A stretch of DNA of 13,031 bases from JANNAT01 sp043766915 (GTDB taxonomy: Bacteria > Pseudomonadota > Alphaproteobacteria > Rhodobacterales > Rhodobacteraceae): the NCBI GenBank assembly GCA_043766915.1, contig JAYUHO010000189.1:1-13031 (forward strand). The letters are read 5' to 3'. The notes beneath the pieces are model-generated. The model saw only the letters and a list, made by a program, of their open reading frames with translations, searched no databases and had not been told where the DNA came from. The position numbers and the translations under genes were made by a program. Below, piece by piece: positions 1 to 7,152 of this stretch; position 1 is the first letter of the stretch, and every line of letters begins with the position of its first letter.

Positions 1-228
1 AGTTCGGTCCAAGCCATTGTGATCTCCGTTCAGTGTCACAACCGAACAGAATCACAAAGGACTGAATTCACTCAACTAGTTTCGGATCAGACACTGAGAC
101 AGGGTGTCCAGATGGGTCGGGCCAGCACCATCGGGCTGACGGTGGATGTGGATGCAGGGCACCTGACAGCCGTCCGGATCAAAGGCACGGCGGTGCCAAT
201 CAGCCTTGGGCACATTCGCATTCCCTGA
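1..228 (+). CDS. PhzF-family isomerase/epimerase, C-terminal end only (partial)
   Basis: Reading frame 1 is open from the window edge to a TGA at 226-228. Its last ~45 residues contain QGVQMGRAS followed by a short beta-rich tail with AVPISLGHIRIP, which resembles the end of PhzF/YddE-type isomerases (the QGxxMGRPS strand near the C terminus). The first ~20 codons do not look like the usual preceding part of that family, and the base composition there is less coding-like. Either the family signal only starts about base 70 or the gene is a truncated remnant. An in-frame GTG at 19 exists but I do not regard it as a true start. The call rests on one motif and the fragment is too short to say whether the gene is intact outside the window. 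Confidence 0.45.
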   Translation, partial: SSVQAIVISVQCHNRTESQRTEFTQLVSDQTLRQGVQMGRASTIGLTVDVDAGHLTAVRIKGTAVPISLGHIRIP

Positions 229-255
229 AATCGACAACCACCTGTCGCCCGGACC

Positions 256-284
256 TTGGCGTTGCTTCAGAACGCCGCTATCTT
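256..284 (+). promoter_or_regulatory. Sigma-70-type promoter for the TerB/PhnD-like pair
   Basis: TTGGCG (256-261) and TATCTT (279-284) are separated by exactly 17 bases. Transcription would be expected to begin about base 290-292, at the ATG at 291, so the message would be leaderless. This agrees with the absence of any AGGAG-like ribosome-binding site before the gene. It is inferred from hexamer match and spacing only. Confidence 0.45.
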
Positions 285-290
285 ATCGTG

Positions 291-728
291 ATGTTCGCAG
301 ACCTTTTACAGCGCCTTTTGGCCCCCGCCCCCACCCGCCTGCCAGAGCCTGATGCCCAATTGGCCTTGGCCGCCTTGATGGTGCGCGTCGCGCGCACGGA
401 TGGGCTTTACGCCGCCGAAGAGGTAGAACGGATAGACCGGGTGCTGATGAGCCGTCATGGGCTTGACGCCTTCGCCGCCGCCCACCTGCGCGTTGCGGCC
501 GAAGATCTTGAAACCGCAGCCCCCGATACGGTGCGCTTTACCAAAGCCCTGAAGGCGGCCGTGCCATTGGAAGACCGCACGCATCTGGTGCAGGCCCTGT
601 GGTCGGTGGCGGTGTCGGATGGCATCCGGGATGCAAACGAAGACCAGATGCTGCGGTTGTTGGCAAATCTGCTGGGGTTGACGGATGTTGAATCTGGTCT
701 GGCGCGGCAAAGGGCGATCGACGAATGA
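291..728 (+). CDS. TerB-domain (tellurite-resistance-type) cytoplasmic protein
   Basis: A protein of 145 residues (146 if the in-frame GTG at 288 is used), predicted to be all-helical and soluble. It has the TerB layout: a first helical repeat with the segment LALAALMVRVARTDGLYAAEE (around residues 25-46, acidic after an AxxDG turn), and a second with LWSVAVSDGIRDANEDQML (around 102-120, another DG turn followed by acidic residues). TerB-family proteins carry such acidic positions for metal binding, and many stand-alone members have no proven role in tellurite resistance. No ribosome-binding site precedes the start, and a promoter ends 6 bases upstream, which suggests a leaderless mRNA. The stop overlaps the ATG of the next gene (ATGA), so the two are probably translated together. 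Family call fairly secure; function unknown. Confidence 0.8.
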   Translation: MFADLLQRLLAPAPTRLPEPDAQLALAALMVRVARTDGLYAAEEVERIDRVLMSRHGLDAFAAAHLRVAAEDLETAAPDTVRFTKALKAAVPLEDRTHLVQALWSVAVSDGIRDANEDQMLRLLANLLGLTDVESGLARQRAIDE

Positions 729-1501
729 TCGCCTCCCTTGGCATGTATGATTTTGCGCCCGCATTGCAGGCCGCCAATGACAGGCTTTGGGAGGGCATTC
801 GCGACGGGTTGCGCAGCCATAAGATTGCCGCGCCAGACGCGTTGACGCGGGGGGACGGGGCCTTTTGGCCCGCCTGGACCTCGCCCGGTCTGGTGTTTTC
901 GCAGACCTGCGGCTTTCCTTTCCGCGCCAGTCTGTCGGACAAAGTCACCCTGATTGGCACGCCTGACTATGCCGTGCCGGAGTGTCCACCGGGGCACTAT
1001 GTATCGGTGTATATTGCGCGGGCCGATGATCCGCGCACCGGTTTGGCGGCTTTTTCTGATGCACGTTTTGCGTATAACGAAGGTCTGTCCCAATCAGGCT
1101 GGGCCGCGCCTCAGAATCATACAGCCAAACTGGGCCTGCAGCTTCGCCCCGCGCTGCAAACCGGCGGGCATCGGGCCTCGGCTTTGGCGGTGGCGCAGGG
1201 GCTTGCTGATTTCGCGGCGATTGATGCGCTGACCTGGGCGCTGTTGTGCCGCCACGAACCCAGTATGGCCGCGCTGAAAGTGATTGCGCGCACCAGCCCC
1301 GCCACGCCCGTCTTGCCCTATATTGCCGCAAAGGGTGTTGATGCTGGCCTTTACTTTGATGTGGTGGCAGCGGCCATCGTAGCGCTTGCACAATCGGATC
1401 GTGAAACCCTGATGCTGCGTGGCCTTGTGCGCATTCCGGCCCAGGCTTATCTTGACGTGCCAACCCCGCCCAGCCCGGACCAAATTGCGCTGTTGACCTG
1501 A
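725..1501 (+). CDS. PhnD-like periplasmic-binding-fold protein without signal peptide
   Basis: 258 residues resembling the phosphate/phosphonate-binding PhnD-like family (PF12974 type): SQTCGFPFR (residues ~59-67), TPDYAVPECPPGHYVSVYIA (~79-98), FAYNEGLSQSGWAA (~117-130) and GGHRASALAVAQGLADFAAI (~147-166) are the ligand-cleft and hinge segments seen in that family. The N terminus (MIASLGMYDFAPALQAAND) has no positive n-region, hydrophobic core or cleavage site, so export is not predicted; family members in transport operons normally carry a signal peptide. No phosphonate permease or ATPase is adjacent. The start overlaps the TerB stop by ATGA, implying co-expression. It may be a cytoplasmic ligand sensor or an orphaned binding protein. 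The following ABC genes belong to a different transporter class. Confidence 0.82.
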   Translation: MIASLGMYDFAPALQAANDRLWEGIRDGLRSHKIAAPDALTRGDGAFWPAWTSPGLVFSQTCGFPFRASLSDKVTLIGTPDYAVPECPPGHYVSVYIARADDPRTGLAAFSDARFAYNEGLSQSGWAAPQNHTAKLGLQLRPALQTGGHRASALAVAQGLADFAAIDALTWALLCRHEPSMAALKVIARTSPATPVLPYIAAKGVDAGLYFDVVAAAIVALAQSDRETLMLRGLVRIPAQAYLDVPTPPSPDQIALLT

Positions 1502-1599
1502 TCACAATGCACCTTTGGCCGTGATCTTTGCCATAAACCCCGTTGCAAACCGACGATTTCTGCCCCCTAGTTCGGGCTGATCCAAGTTTAAGGCCACCC

Positions 1600-2394
1600 G
1601 TGACCCTACCCGTTGACACACCCGGCAATGATACCCCCGTGATTGCCATTCACGATCTGCACAAAAGCTATGGCAATCTTGAGGTGTTGAAAGGCGTTGA
1701 TCTGACTGCGCCGCGCGGAGCCGTGGTGTCCTTGATCGGGTCATCCGGGTCGGGCAAATCCACCCTGCTGCGCTGTTGCAATCTGCTGGAAGACAGTCAG
1801 TCGGGCGAGATTGTGTTTGAAGGCGAGGCGGTGCGCTGGAAGGGCCGCGGCCTTGGCCGCCATCCCGCCGACCGCGATCAGGTCACCCGGATGCGTACCA
1901 ATTTGTCTATGGTATTTCAGCAGTTTAACCTGTGGGCGCATATGTCGATCCTGCAAAACGTGATGGAAGCCCCCGTCACCGTGATGAAGCGCGACCCGCA
2001 CGAAGTGGAAGAGAAAGCCCGCTTTTATCTGGCCAAAGTGGGGATTGCAGAAAAGGCCGATGCCTGGCCCGCGATGCTGTCGGGGGGCCAGCAACAACGC
2101 GCGGCCATCGCGCGCGCGCTGTGCATGGAACCGCGCGCGTTGTTGTTTGACGAGCCCACGTCGGCGCTGGACCCGGAACTGGAACAAGAAGTTGTGCGCG
2201 TGATCAAGGCCTTGGCCGATGAAGGCCGCACGATGATTCTGGTGACGCATGATATGAAGCTGGCGGCCGATGTGTCGGATCATGTGATTTTCCTGCACAA
2301 AGGCCGGGTTGAGGAGGAAGGCGCACCGGATAAACTGTTCCGCGCGCCCAAAACCGACCGTTTGCGCGGGTTTTTATCGGCGACTGGGGCCTAA
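1600..2394 (+). CDS. Polar amino-acid-type ABC transporter, ATP-binding protein
   Basis: 264-residue ATPase of the HisP/GlnQ class. Walker A GSSGSGKST is at residues 47-55, the Q-loop in MVFQQFNLW, the ABC signature LSGGQ at 160-164, Walker B with catalytic glutamate in LLFDEPTSALDPE (D184, E185), and the switch histidine in LVTHDM (H217). The GTG at 1600 is preferred because AAGG lies 6 bases upstream (1590-1593) and it leaves a normal ~14-residue lead before the first strand. An in-frame TTG at 1543 has no such site, and a GTG at 1639 is a second candidate. It would drive uptake through the two permeases at 3947-5655. The gene for a binding protein follows after one base, so they share a message. 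Whether transcription starts just upstream or continues from the gene before is not clear. Confidence 0.96.
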   Translation: MTLPVDTPGNDTPVIAIHDLHKSYGNLEVLKGVDLTAPRGAVVSLIGSSGSGKSTLLRCCNLLEDSQSGEIVFEGEAVRWKGRGLGRHPADRDQVTRMRTNLSMVFQQFNLWAHMSILQNVMEAPVTVMKRDPHEVEEKARFYLAKVGIAEKADAWPAMLSGGQQQRAAIARALCMEPRALLFDEPTSALDPELEQEVVRVIKALADEGRTMILVTHDMKLAADVSDHVIFLHKGRVEEEGAPDKLFRAPKTDRLRGFLSATGA

Positions 2395-2395
2395 G

Positions 2396-3091
2396 ATGGC
2401 CTGTGGCGCGCTGACTGCCGGTATTGCAGCACTGCATCTGGCCTCGGCTTCGCCCACCATCATTGGCACCGAAGTGCCGTTCTATCCCTATACGCAACTG
2501 GACGAGGCCGGTGAAATCGCCGGAATGGACCGCGATATCGCGGACGAAGTGTGCAGGCGGGCCGCGCTGAACTGCACGTGGATCGCCACGCAGTTTGATC
2601 AGTTGATCCCCGGACTGGCGACGGGCGCGTTTGACATCATCATGGGGGGTATCGCCATCACCGATGCCCGTTCTAAACGGGTGGATTTCACGATCCCTTA
2701 CACCCAGTCCGGCAGCGAAAGCAGCTATATTGGCCGCCCCGGCGCGCCTGCAATCGATGATGCGCTGACGGCCGTTCAATCGGGCACCATCCACGAGCAG
2801 CATTTGGCCGATACCGGGCGACGCTATACCGCTTATCCCAATGAAATGGCGGTTTTGCAGGCCCTGATTGATGGCAAGACCGATCTGGCCTTGGGCGCGT
2901 TCAACGCCGAACCACTGACAGAAATCATGGCAACCCATGGGTTTGAATGGCTTTACAGCGAAGATATCCTGGACGATGGCACCGCGATGGCGGTTTGCAA
3001 GGGCAACAGCGCCCTGCTGCAAAAGCTTGACGCTGCCCTGTTGGCCATGATCGAAGACGGTACACTGGATGAAATTTCGAACCGCTGGTAG
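2396..3091 (+). CDS. PAAT-family substrate-binding protein 1 (SBP1)
   Basis: 231 residues of the SBP_bac_3 family, which captures the ligand in the periplasm for the adjacent importer. The segments FDIIMGGIAITDARSKRVDF (~residues 78-97) and PYTQSG mark the family. The arginine in ITDxR corresponds to the one that binds the alpha-carboxylate in LAO/HisJ/GlnH-type proteins. A hydrophobic N terminus ending in ALHLASAS suggests a Sec signal peptide cut near ASA, but it begins MACGALTAG with no lysine or arginine, which is unusual. The ATG at 2396 is the only ATG near the start, and only a weak GGGG lies before it. The frame is open upstream into the ATPase, so a non-ATG start supplying positive charges (residues LGPK directly precede) is possible. 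A paralogue follows at 3140. Confidence 0.9.
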   Translation: MACGALTAGIAALHLASASPTIIGTEVPFYPYTQLDEAGEIAGMDRDIADEVCRRAALNCTWIATQFDQLIPGLATGAFDIIMGGIAITDARSKRVDFTIPYTQSGSESSYIGRPGAPAIDDALTAVQSGTIHEQHLADTGRRYTAYPNEMAVLQALIDGKTDLALGAFNAEPLTEIMATHGFEWLYSEDILDDGTAMAVCKGNSALLQKLDAALLAMIEDGTLDEISNRW

Positions 3092-3139
3092 TAACGTGCC
3101 AGTTCCAACCAAACAAAAAACCAACTCTGGGAGAGTCCG

Positions 3140-3862
3140 ATGAAAAAACTGCTTCTTGCAACCGCGATGATTGCCCTTACCGCAGGTTTTGCCACCGCTG
3201 AGGTTGTGCGTCTTGCCACCGAAGGCGCCTATCCTCCGTTCAACTTGATCGACGACAAAGGCGAAGTTGGCGGCTTCGAGCGCGAGTTCGGCGATGAGAT
3301 CTGCAAGCGGGCAGCGCTGGAATGCACTTGGTCGACCAATGAATGGGACAGCATCATTCCCAACCTGCAATCGGGCAACTATGACGTGATCATCGCGGGC
3401 ATGTCGATCACCGATGAGCGCAAGCAAGTGATTGATTTCACGCAAAACTATTATCCGCCAGAGCCATCGGCCTATGTCGCGGGATCGGCGGATGCGGATA
3501 TTGTGACGGGGATTGTCTCGGCGCAGGTCTCGACCATCCAGTCGGGCTATGTCGCGTCAACCAAAGCAACGCTGCTGGAATTCCCGACACCTGATGAAAC
3601 CGTGGCCGCCGTGCGCAATGGCGAGGCGGTGGCGGTGTTTGCCGACAAGGCCTATCTGCGCCCTCTGGTCGAGGAATCTGCCGGCGCGCTGATGTTTGTT
3701 GGCGACGAAGTGGCAATCGGTGGCGGCGTTGGTCTGGGCGTGCGCCAGTCGGACCAAGAGTTGAAAGGCAAGCTGGACGCGGCCATCACCACGATGAAAG
3801 CAGACGGCAGCCTGAATGTGATGATCGAGAAGTACTTTGGCGCCGAAGGTTCCAAGTTCTAA
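3140..3862 (+). CDS. PAAT-family substrate-binding protein 2 (SBP2)
   Basis: 240 residues. The signal peptide is classical: MKKLLLATAMIALTAGFATA, probably cut before EVVRLATEG. The mature part has the SBP_bac_3 order: AYPPFNLIDDKGEVGGF at the first cleft strand, ICKRAALECTW with two cysteines in the same places as in SBP1, then YDVIIAGMSITDERKQVIDF containing the ligand-carboxylate arginine. A good ribosome-binding site (GGGAGA at ~3129-3134) precedes the ATG. It is clearly a paralogue of SBP1 (shared CxRAALxCTW, ITDxR and VDFT/IDFT blocks), but differs after the second strand (NYYPPEPSAYV versus IPYTQSGSESSYI), so ligand preference may differ. It is probably the main, strongly translated binding protein of the operon. 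A hairpin follows its stop. Confidence 0.95.
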   Translation: MKKLLLATAMIALTAGFATAEVVRLATEGAYPPFNLIDDKGEVGGFEREFGDEICKRAALECTWSTNEWDSIIPNLQSGNYDVIIAGMSITDERKQVIDFTQNYYPPEPSAYVAGSADADIVTGIVSAQVSTIQSGYVASTKATLLEFPTPDETVAAVRNGEAVAVFADKAYLRPLVEESAGALMFVGDEVAIGGGVGLGVRQSDQELKGKLDAAITTMKADGSLNVMIEKYFGAEGSKF

Positions 3863-3886
3863 GAGCGTCCTGTAATTCTGCACAGA

Positions 3887-3914
3887 CCCCGGCCTTTATG
3901 GGCCGGGGATTTTC
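3887..3914 (+). terminator. Hairpin after SBP2: terminator or attenuator before the permeases
   Basis: A perfect 8-bp stem CCCCGGCC (3887-3894) / GGCCGGGG (3901-3908), 6-base loop, followed by ATTTTC. It lies between the binding protein stop (3862) and the first permease (3947). The T-run is short, so partial read-through is likely. Such hairpins in ABC operons lower permease expression relative to the binding protein or protect the upstream mRNA. Confidence 0.65.
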
Positions 3915-3946
3915 CCTTATGATGGCCCCACAAGGATCCCCGCCCG

Positions 3947-4828
3947 ATGTTTGCCGTCTGCGTCGATCCAAAATCCATCGAAGGCCTGACTTGGGCGGTT
4001 TGCTATCTGACATCCGGCAAACATCTTGATTTCTATATGTCTTTTGTCACCGTTCTGGCCTTGCTGGCGGTGACAGCGCCTGCCGCGATGGCCTTGGGCT
4101 TTGGCGGAGCGATGGCCGCCCGGTCTGCCTTTGCGCCGCTGCGCTGGTTCGGCAAGGCCTATACCGCCATGGTGCGCGGCGTGCCGGACATCGTGTATTT
4201 CCTGTTCTTTGTGATCGCCTTGGATCAGGGCATCGAATGGCTTAGCCACCAATATCATTGCCCGGACTGGACGGACCCCATTCGCAATGGCCTTGAATTT
4301 CGCGTGTGCCCGGCGGCCAAAGTGCCGTTGGCCAGCGCCTCGCCCTTTGCGTTTCAGGCTTACGGGTTCTTTTTGGCCGTCATCACCTTTGCCATCGTCT
4401 TTGGTGCATTCGTTTCAAACGTAATTTATGGCGCAATGCAGGCGGTGCCGCGCGCGCAACTGGAAACCGGCGAGGCGTATGGCATGTCGCAGGCGCAGGT
4501 TTTCCGTCGCATTCTGGTGCCGCAAATGTGGACCTATGCCCTGCCCGGACTGGCCAATCTGTGGATGGTGCTGATCAAAGCCACGCCCCTGCTGTTTTTG
4601 CTCGGCGTTAAAGACATCGTTTACTACGCCCGCGAGTTAGGCGGCACCAAGACCACCGCCTATGCCTATCCGCACCCCGATTGGCGGTTGTTCTATTTTC
4701 TGGGGTTGTTGGTGTTTTATCTGGTGATGACAAAGCTGTCCGAGATGGTCTTGAACCGTCTGAACGCGCGGTTGTCGCGTGGGCAGGCCACTGCCGCTGG
4801 CGAAGCGATGCGCAGGGCAGCGGTATGA
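3947..4828 (+). CDS. Polar amino-acid-type ABC transporter permease 1
   Basis: 293-residue inner-membrane protein of the HisM/HisQ class with about five hydrophobic segments: around residues 29-55, 75-95, 135-162, 195-220 and 245-268. The EAA loop that docks on the ATPase starts near residue 162 (GAMQAVPRAQLETGEAYGMS, then FRRILVPQ). A 40-residue polar stretch (about 95-135) between the second and third segments contains two cysteines (HCPDW, RVCPAA) and would face the periplasm; it is longer than in HisM/HisQ. ATG at 3947 is chosen because AAGGA lies upstream at 3932-3936 and the ATGs at 3919 and 3922 are out of frame. The end overlaps permease 2 by ATGA. Confidence 0.94.
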   Translation: MFAVCVDPKSIEGLTWAVCYLTSGKHLDFYMSFVTVLALLAVTAPAAMALGFGGAMAARSAFAPLRWFGKAYTAMVRGVPDIVYFLFFVIALDQGIEWLSHQYHCPDWTDPIRNGLEFRVCPAAKVPLASASPFAFQAYGFFLAVITFAIVFGAFVSNVIYGAMQAVPRAQLETGEAYGMSQAQVFRRILVPQMWTYALPGLANLWMVLIKATPLLFLLGVKDIVYYARELGGTKTTAYAYPHPDWRLFYFLGLLVFYLVMTKLSEMVLNRLNARLSRGQATAAGEAMRRAAV

Positions 4829-5655
4829 GCAGCTGTTGGCAAACCGTTGGTGATTACGCCCTGCGATCCATCGGGATCGGCGAAAAACTGTTGCCGAGAA
4901 CCGATTTCACCTTGTGTCAGCAATTCACCCTGATCGGGTCGGGGTTGGTATGGAACGTCTATTTCGCGGTTCTGGCACTGGCCTTCGGGTTCTTTTTTGC
5001 CAATGCGCTGGCGCTGGCCAAGGCCGCGCGCACCCCCTACTTACGCAAACCTGCGGAATGGTTCATCTTTGTATTCCGCGGATCGCCGTTGTTTATCCAG
5101 TTCTTTCTGGCCTATGAAATGCTGGTTTTACTGCCGCGCACCGGGTTCAGCCTGTTTGGACTGACCCTCACCGCCTCTTGGTTGACCAAGGCCTGGGCGG
5201 GCGCGTTGATTGTGCTGTTCTTGAACACCGCCGCCTATTCGGCCGAGATTTTCTACGGTGCGCTGATGTCTGTGCCAAAGGGCGATCTGGAGGCGGCTGA
5301 CGCCTATGGCATATCAGGCTGGAAAAAATTCATACGAATTCAATGGCCTACCATGCTTCGGCTGGCGTGGCCCAGCTATACCAACGAGGCAATCTTTTTG
5401 CTGCAATCCACCACACTGGTGTATTTTTCGGGCTTTCCGGCGGCCCAGCAAAAGGGCGATGCGCTTTATTATGCCAACTATTTTGCCGATAAAACTTTCA
5501 ATCCTTTTATCCCCTACCCCATCGTGGCCTTCTATTTCGTGCTGCTGACCCTGATCGTGATCTGGGGGTTTGGTGCAGTCAATCGCCGCCTGAACCGCCA
5601 TTTGCCGCAAAATCAGCGCGCCAGAATTCGCTTGCGTCCGCAGGTGATCAGGTAG
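4825..5655 (+). CDS. Polar amino-acid-type ABC transporter permease 2
   Basis: 276 residues, the partner of the preceding permease. A long N-terminal polar stretch (about 45 residues, two cysteines) precedes the first membrane segment (GLVWNVYFAVLALAFGFFFA). The conserved FRGSPLFIQFFL block follows around residues 87-98, and the EAA loop begins near residue 145 (GALMSVPKGDLEAADAYGIS, then IQWP). The ATG at 4825 lies inside the permease 1 stop (ATGA), which fits coupled translation and roughly equal amounts of the two subunits. An upstream in-frame TTG at 4681 is inside permease 1 and is not credible. The C terminus ends in an arginine-rich tail. After the stop there is no obvious terminator, so read-through into the ligase operon is possible. 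Confidence 0.94.
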   Translation: MSSCWQTVGDYALRSIGIGEKLLPRTDFTLCQQFTLIGSGLVWNVYFAVLALAFGFFFANALALAKAARTPYLRKPAEWFIFVFRGSPLFIQFFLAYEMLVLLPRTGFSLFGLTLTASWLTKAWAGALIVLFLNTAAYSAEIFYGALMSVPKGDLEAADAYGISGWKKFIRIQWPTMLRLAWPSYTNEAIFLLQSTTLVYFSGFPAAQQKGDALYYANYFADKTFNPFIPYPIVAFYFVLLTLIVIWGFGAVNRRLNRHLPQNQRARIRLRPQVIR

Positions 5656-5662
5656 TAACCTA

Positions 5663-5676
5663 AATTTGATCAAATT
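5663..5676. promoter_or_regulatory. 14-bp perfect palindrome, candidate operator
   Basis: AATTTGATCAAATT is a perfect palindrome 8 bases after the permease 2 stop and 58 bases before the upstream ORF that leads into the first ligase. It is AT-rich in a GC-rich setting. Symmetry and position suggest a dimeric repressor or activator site for the ligase operon; the regulator is not in the window and cannot be named. No good -10/-35 pair was found next to it. Confidence 0.4.
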
Positions 5677-5733
5677 GCGTGGCTGCTACAAGGGCGGCTG
5701 CCGGGATCGGAAAAATAGGATAGGATCAAGGGC

Positions 5734-5805
5734 ATGATCCGAACGCAGCCTGCTGGGTCTTTGACCAAGTGTGGGCGGTTCCATGCCTTTCCTGATGTGA
5801 AATGA
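5734..5805 (+). CDS. Small upstream ORF (23 codons) overlapping the ligase start
   Basis: ATG at 5734 has AGGA 8 bases upstream (5722-5725) and reads 23 codons (MIRTQPAGSL..., ending FHAFPDVK) to TGA at 5803-5805, which overlaps the ATG of the first ligase at 5802 as ATGA. The ligase start itself has no ribosome-binding site, so its translation may depend on ribosomes finishing this ORF. The peptide has no recognisable family and no run of one amino acid that would mark a classical attenuator. It could be a chance ORF; the correct spacing of the AGGA and the exact stop/start overlap are the reasons to list it. Confidence 0.4.
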   Translation: MIRTQPAGSLTKCGRFHAFPDVK

Positions 5806-7142
5806 TGAAAGACTGGCTGAGAAAGCATCCTGACGTGCGCACAATTCGTGTCGCTGCGGCGGATTTGAACGGGCAAGCGCGGGGCAAACGCGTGCCCGCC
5901 CGTTTTGCTGATAACGTGGTAAAGAACGGTACACGGTTCCCGTTTTCGGTATTGAACCTTGATATCTGGGGCGAAGATATTGACGACAGCCCGCTGGTAT
6001 TTGAACAGGGCGACCAGGACGGTGTGCTGAAGCCAACCGAGCGTGGCTTTATGCCAATGCCCTGGCTTGAGGCCCCGACGGCCCTGCTGCCGATCTGGAT
6101 GTTTCGCGAAAACGGCACCCCTTACGAAGGCGATCCCCGGCATGCACTGCGCGCCGTTGTCGACCGGTTCAAAGCCCGTGGCCTGACCCCCGTCTGTGCG
6201 ATGGAGCTGGAGTTTTTTCTGATCGACGACAGCGGCAAAACCATGCAGGTGCCCGCCAGCCCACGGTCTGGCAAGCGGCGCAAGGCGGCTGAAACCCTGT
6301 CGATCCGCGCGCTGGATGCGTTTGATACGTTCTTTACGGATTTGTACGACGCCTGCGAAGCGATGGATATTCCCGCCGATACCACCACATCGGAAACCGG
6401 TCTGGGGCAGTTCGAAGTGAACCTGATGCATTGCGACGACGCGCTGCGCGCCGCCGATGATGCTTGGTTTTTCAAGATGTTGGTCAAAGGTCTGGCGCGT
6501 CGCCACGGCTTTGCGGCCTCGTTTATGGCCAAACCTTATCCGGAATATTCAGGATCAGGTCTGCACACCCATTTTTCGGTGCTTGATGCCGAAGGCCGCA
6601 ATGTCTTTGATTCTGGTGGCCCCAAGGGCACCGCCGTGATGCGGCATGCAGTTGCGGGGTGTCTGAACGCCATGCACGATTCCGCGCTGATCTTTGCGCC
6701 ACACCAGAACAGCTATGAACGTCTGATCCCCGGCAAACACGCGCCCACCGCCATCAGTTGGGGCTATGAAAACCGCACCTCGGCCATCCGCATTCCGGCA
6801 GGCACGCCTTCGGCGCGGCGCATCGAACACCGCGTGGCGGGCGGCGATGTGAACCCCTATCTGATGTTGGCAGCCATTTTGGGGGCCGCACTCGATGGCA
6901 TCGAAAACCCGACGGAACCGACATCGCCGATCATCGGCAACGCCTATGCCGTCGATGGATTGCCGCAGATCCCCGATACTTGGGAGGCCGCAATTGAAGC
7001 GATGGAGCAAAGCGAAATTGTGCCACGCTTTATCCACCCCGAACTGATCAAAAACCTGATTTCAACCAAACGGCAAGAACTGCACTATATTGGCGAGTTG
7101 ACCGATGCCGAACGGGTCGAGCTGTATCTCGATACGGTTTAA
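5802..7142 (+). CDS. Glutamine-synthetase-like ligase 1 (gamma-glutamyl-amine synthetase type)
   Basis: 446 residues of the GS-I fold, which ligates the gamma-carboxyl of glutamate to an amine using ATP. N-terminal beta-grasp domain: RTIRVAAADLNGQARGKRVP (residues ~18-37). Catalytic domain: metal ligands in MELEFFL (E135, E137), GLGQFEVNL, ATP/metal histidine in GSGLHTHFS (H255), NSYERL, NRTSAIRIP (N324-R325) and the RIEHRVAGGDVNPYLMLAA block. The adenylylation tyrosine segment of housekeeping GlnA is not evident, and the ADLNGxxRGKR start is typical of PuuA/Pau-type enzymes, so ammonia is probably not the substrate. The ATG at 5802 overlaps the upstream ORF stop; ATG 5805 is an alternative. 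It is distinct from ligase 2 at 7953: the tails differ (here ending TDAERVELYLDTV) as do the active-site borders, so the two probably handle different amines or different steps. Confidence 0.93.
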   Translation: MMKDWLRKHPDVRTIRVAAADLNGQARGKRVPARFADNVVKNGTRFPFSVLNLDIWGEDIDDSPLVFEQGDQDGVLKPTERGFMPMPWLEAPTALLPIWMFRENGTPYEGDPRHALRAVVDRFKARGLTPVCAMELEFFLIDDSGKTMQVPASPRSGKRRKAAETLSIRALDAFDTFFTDLYDACEAMDIPADTTTSETGLGQFEVNLMHCDDALRAADDAWFFKMLVKGLARRHGFAASFMAKPYPEYSGSGLHTHFSVLDAEGRNVFDSGGPKGTAVMRHAVAGCLNAMHDSALIFAPHQNSYERLIPGKHAPTAISWGYENRTSAIRIPAGTPSARRIEHRVAGGDVNPYLMLAAILGAALDGIENPTEPTSPIIGNAYAVDGLPQIPDTWEAAIEAMEQSEIVPRFIHPELIKNLISTKRQELHYIGELTDAERVELYLDTV

Positions 7143-7152
7143 CGCGCTTCCC

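Noticed and set aside
2..47. Nested inverted repeats GTTCGGT/ACCGAAC and TTGTGA/TCACAA at the left edge
   Set aside because: Short arms, wide spacing and only one side of the context visible; not enough to call an operator or an IS end.
1543..1602. TTG at 1543 as start of the ATPase
   Set aside because: Adds 19 residues unlike the family and has no ribosome-binding site; GTG 1600 has AAGG at proper spacing.
2204..3445. 413-codon open frame on the minus strand
   Set aside because: It lies opposite the two clear substrate-binding protein genes and is rich in R, G, H and Q with no family motifs: an antisense shadow of GC-rich codons.
5670..6506. 278-codon open frame on the minus strand
   Set aside because: Opposite ligase 1, which has complete catalytic motifs; no motifs of its own.
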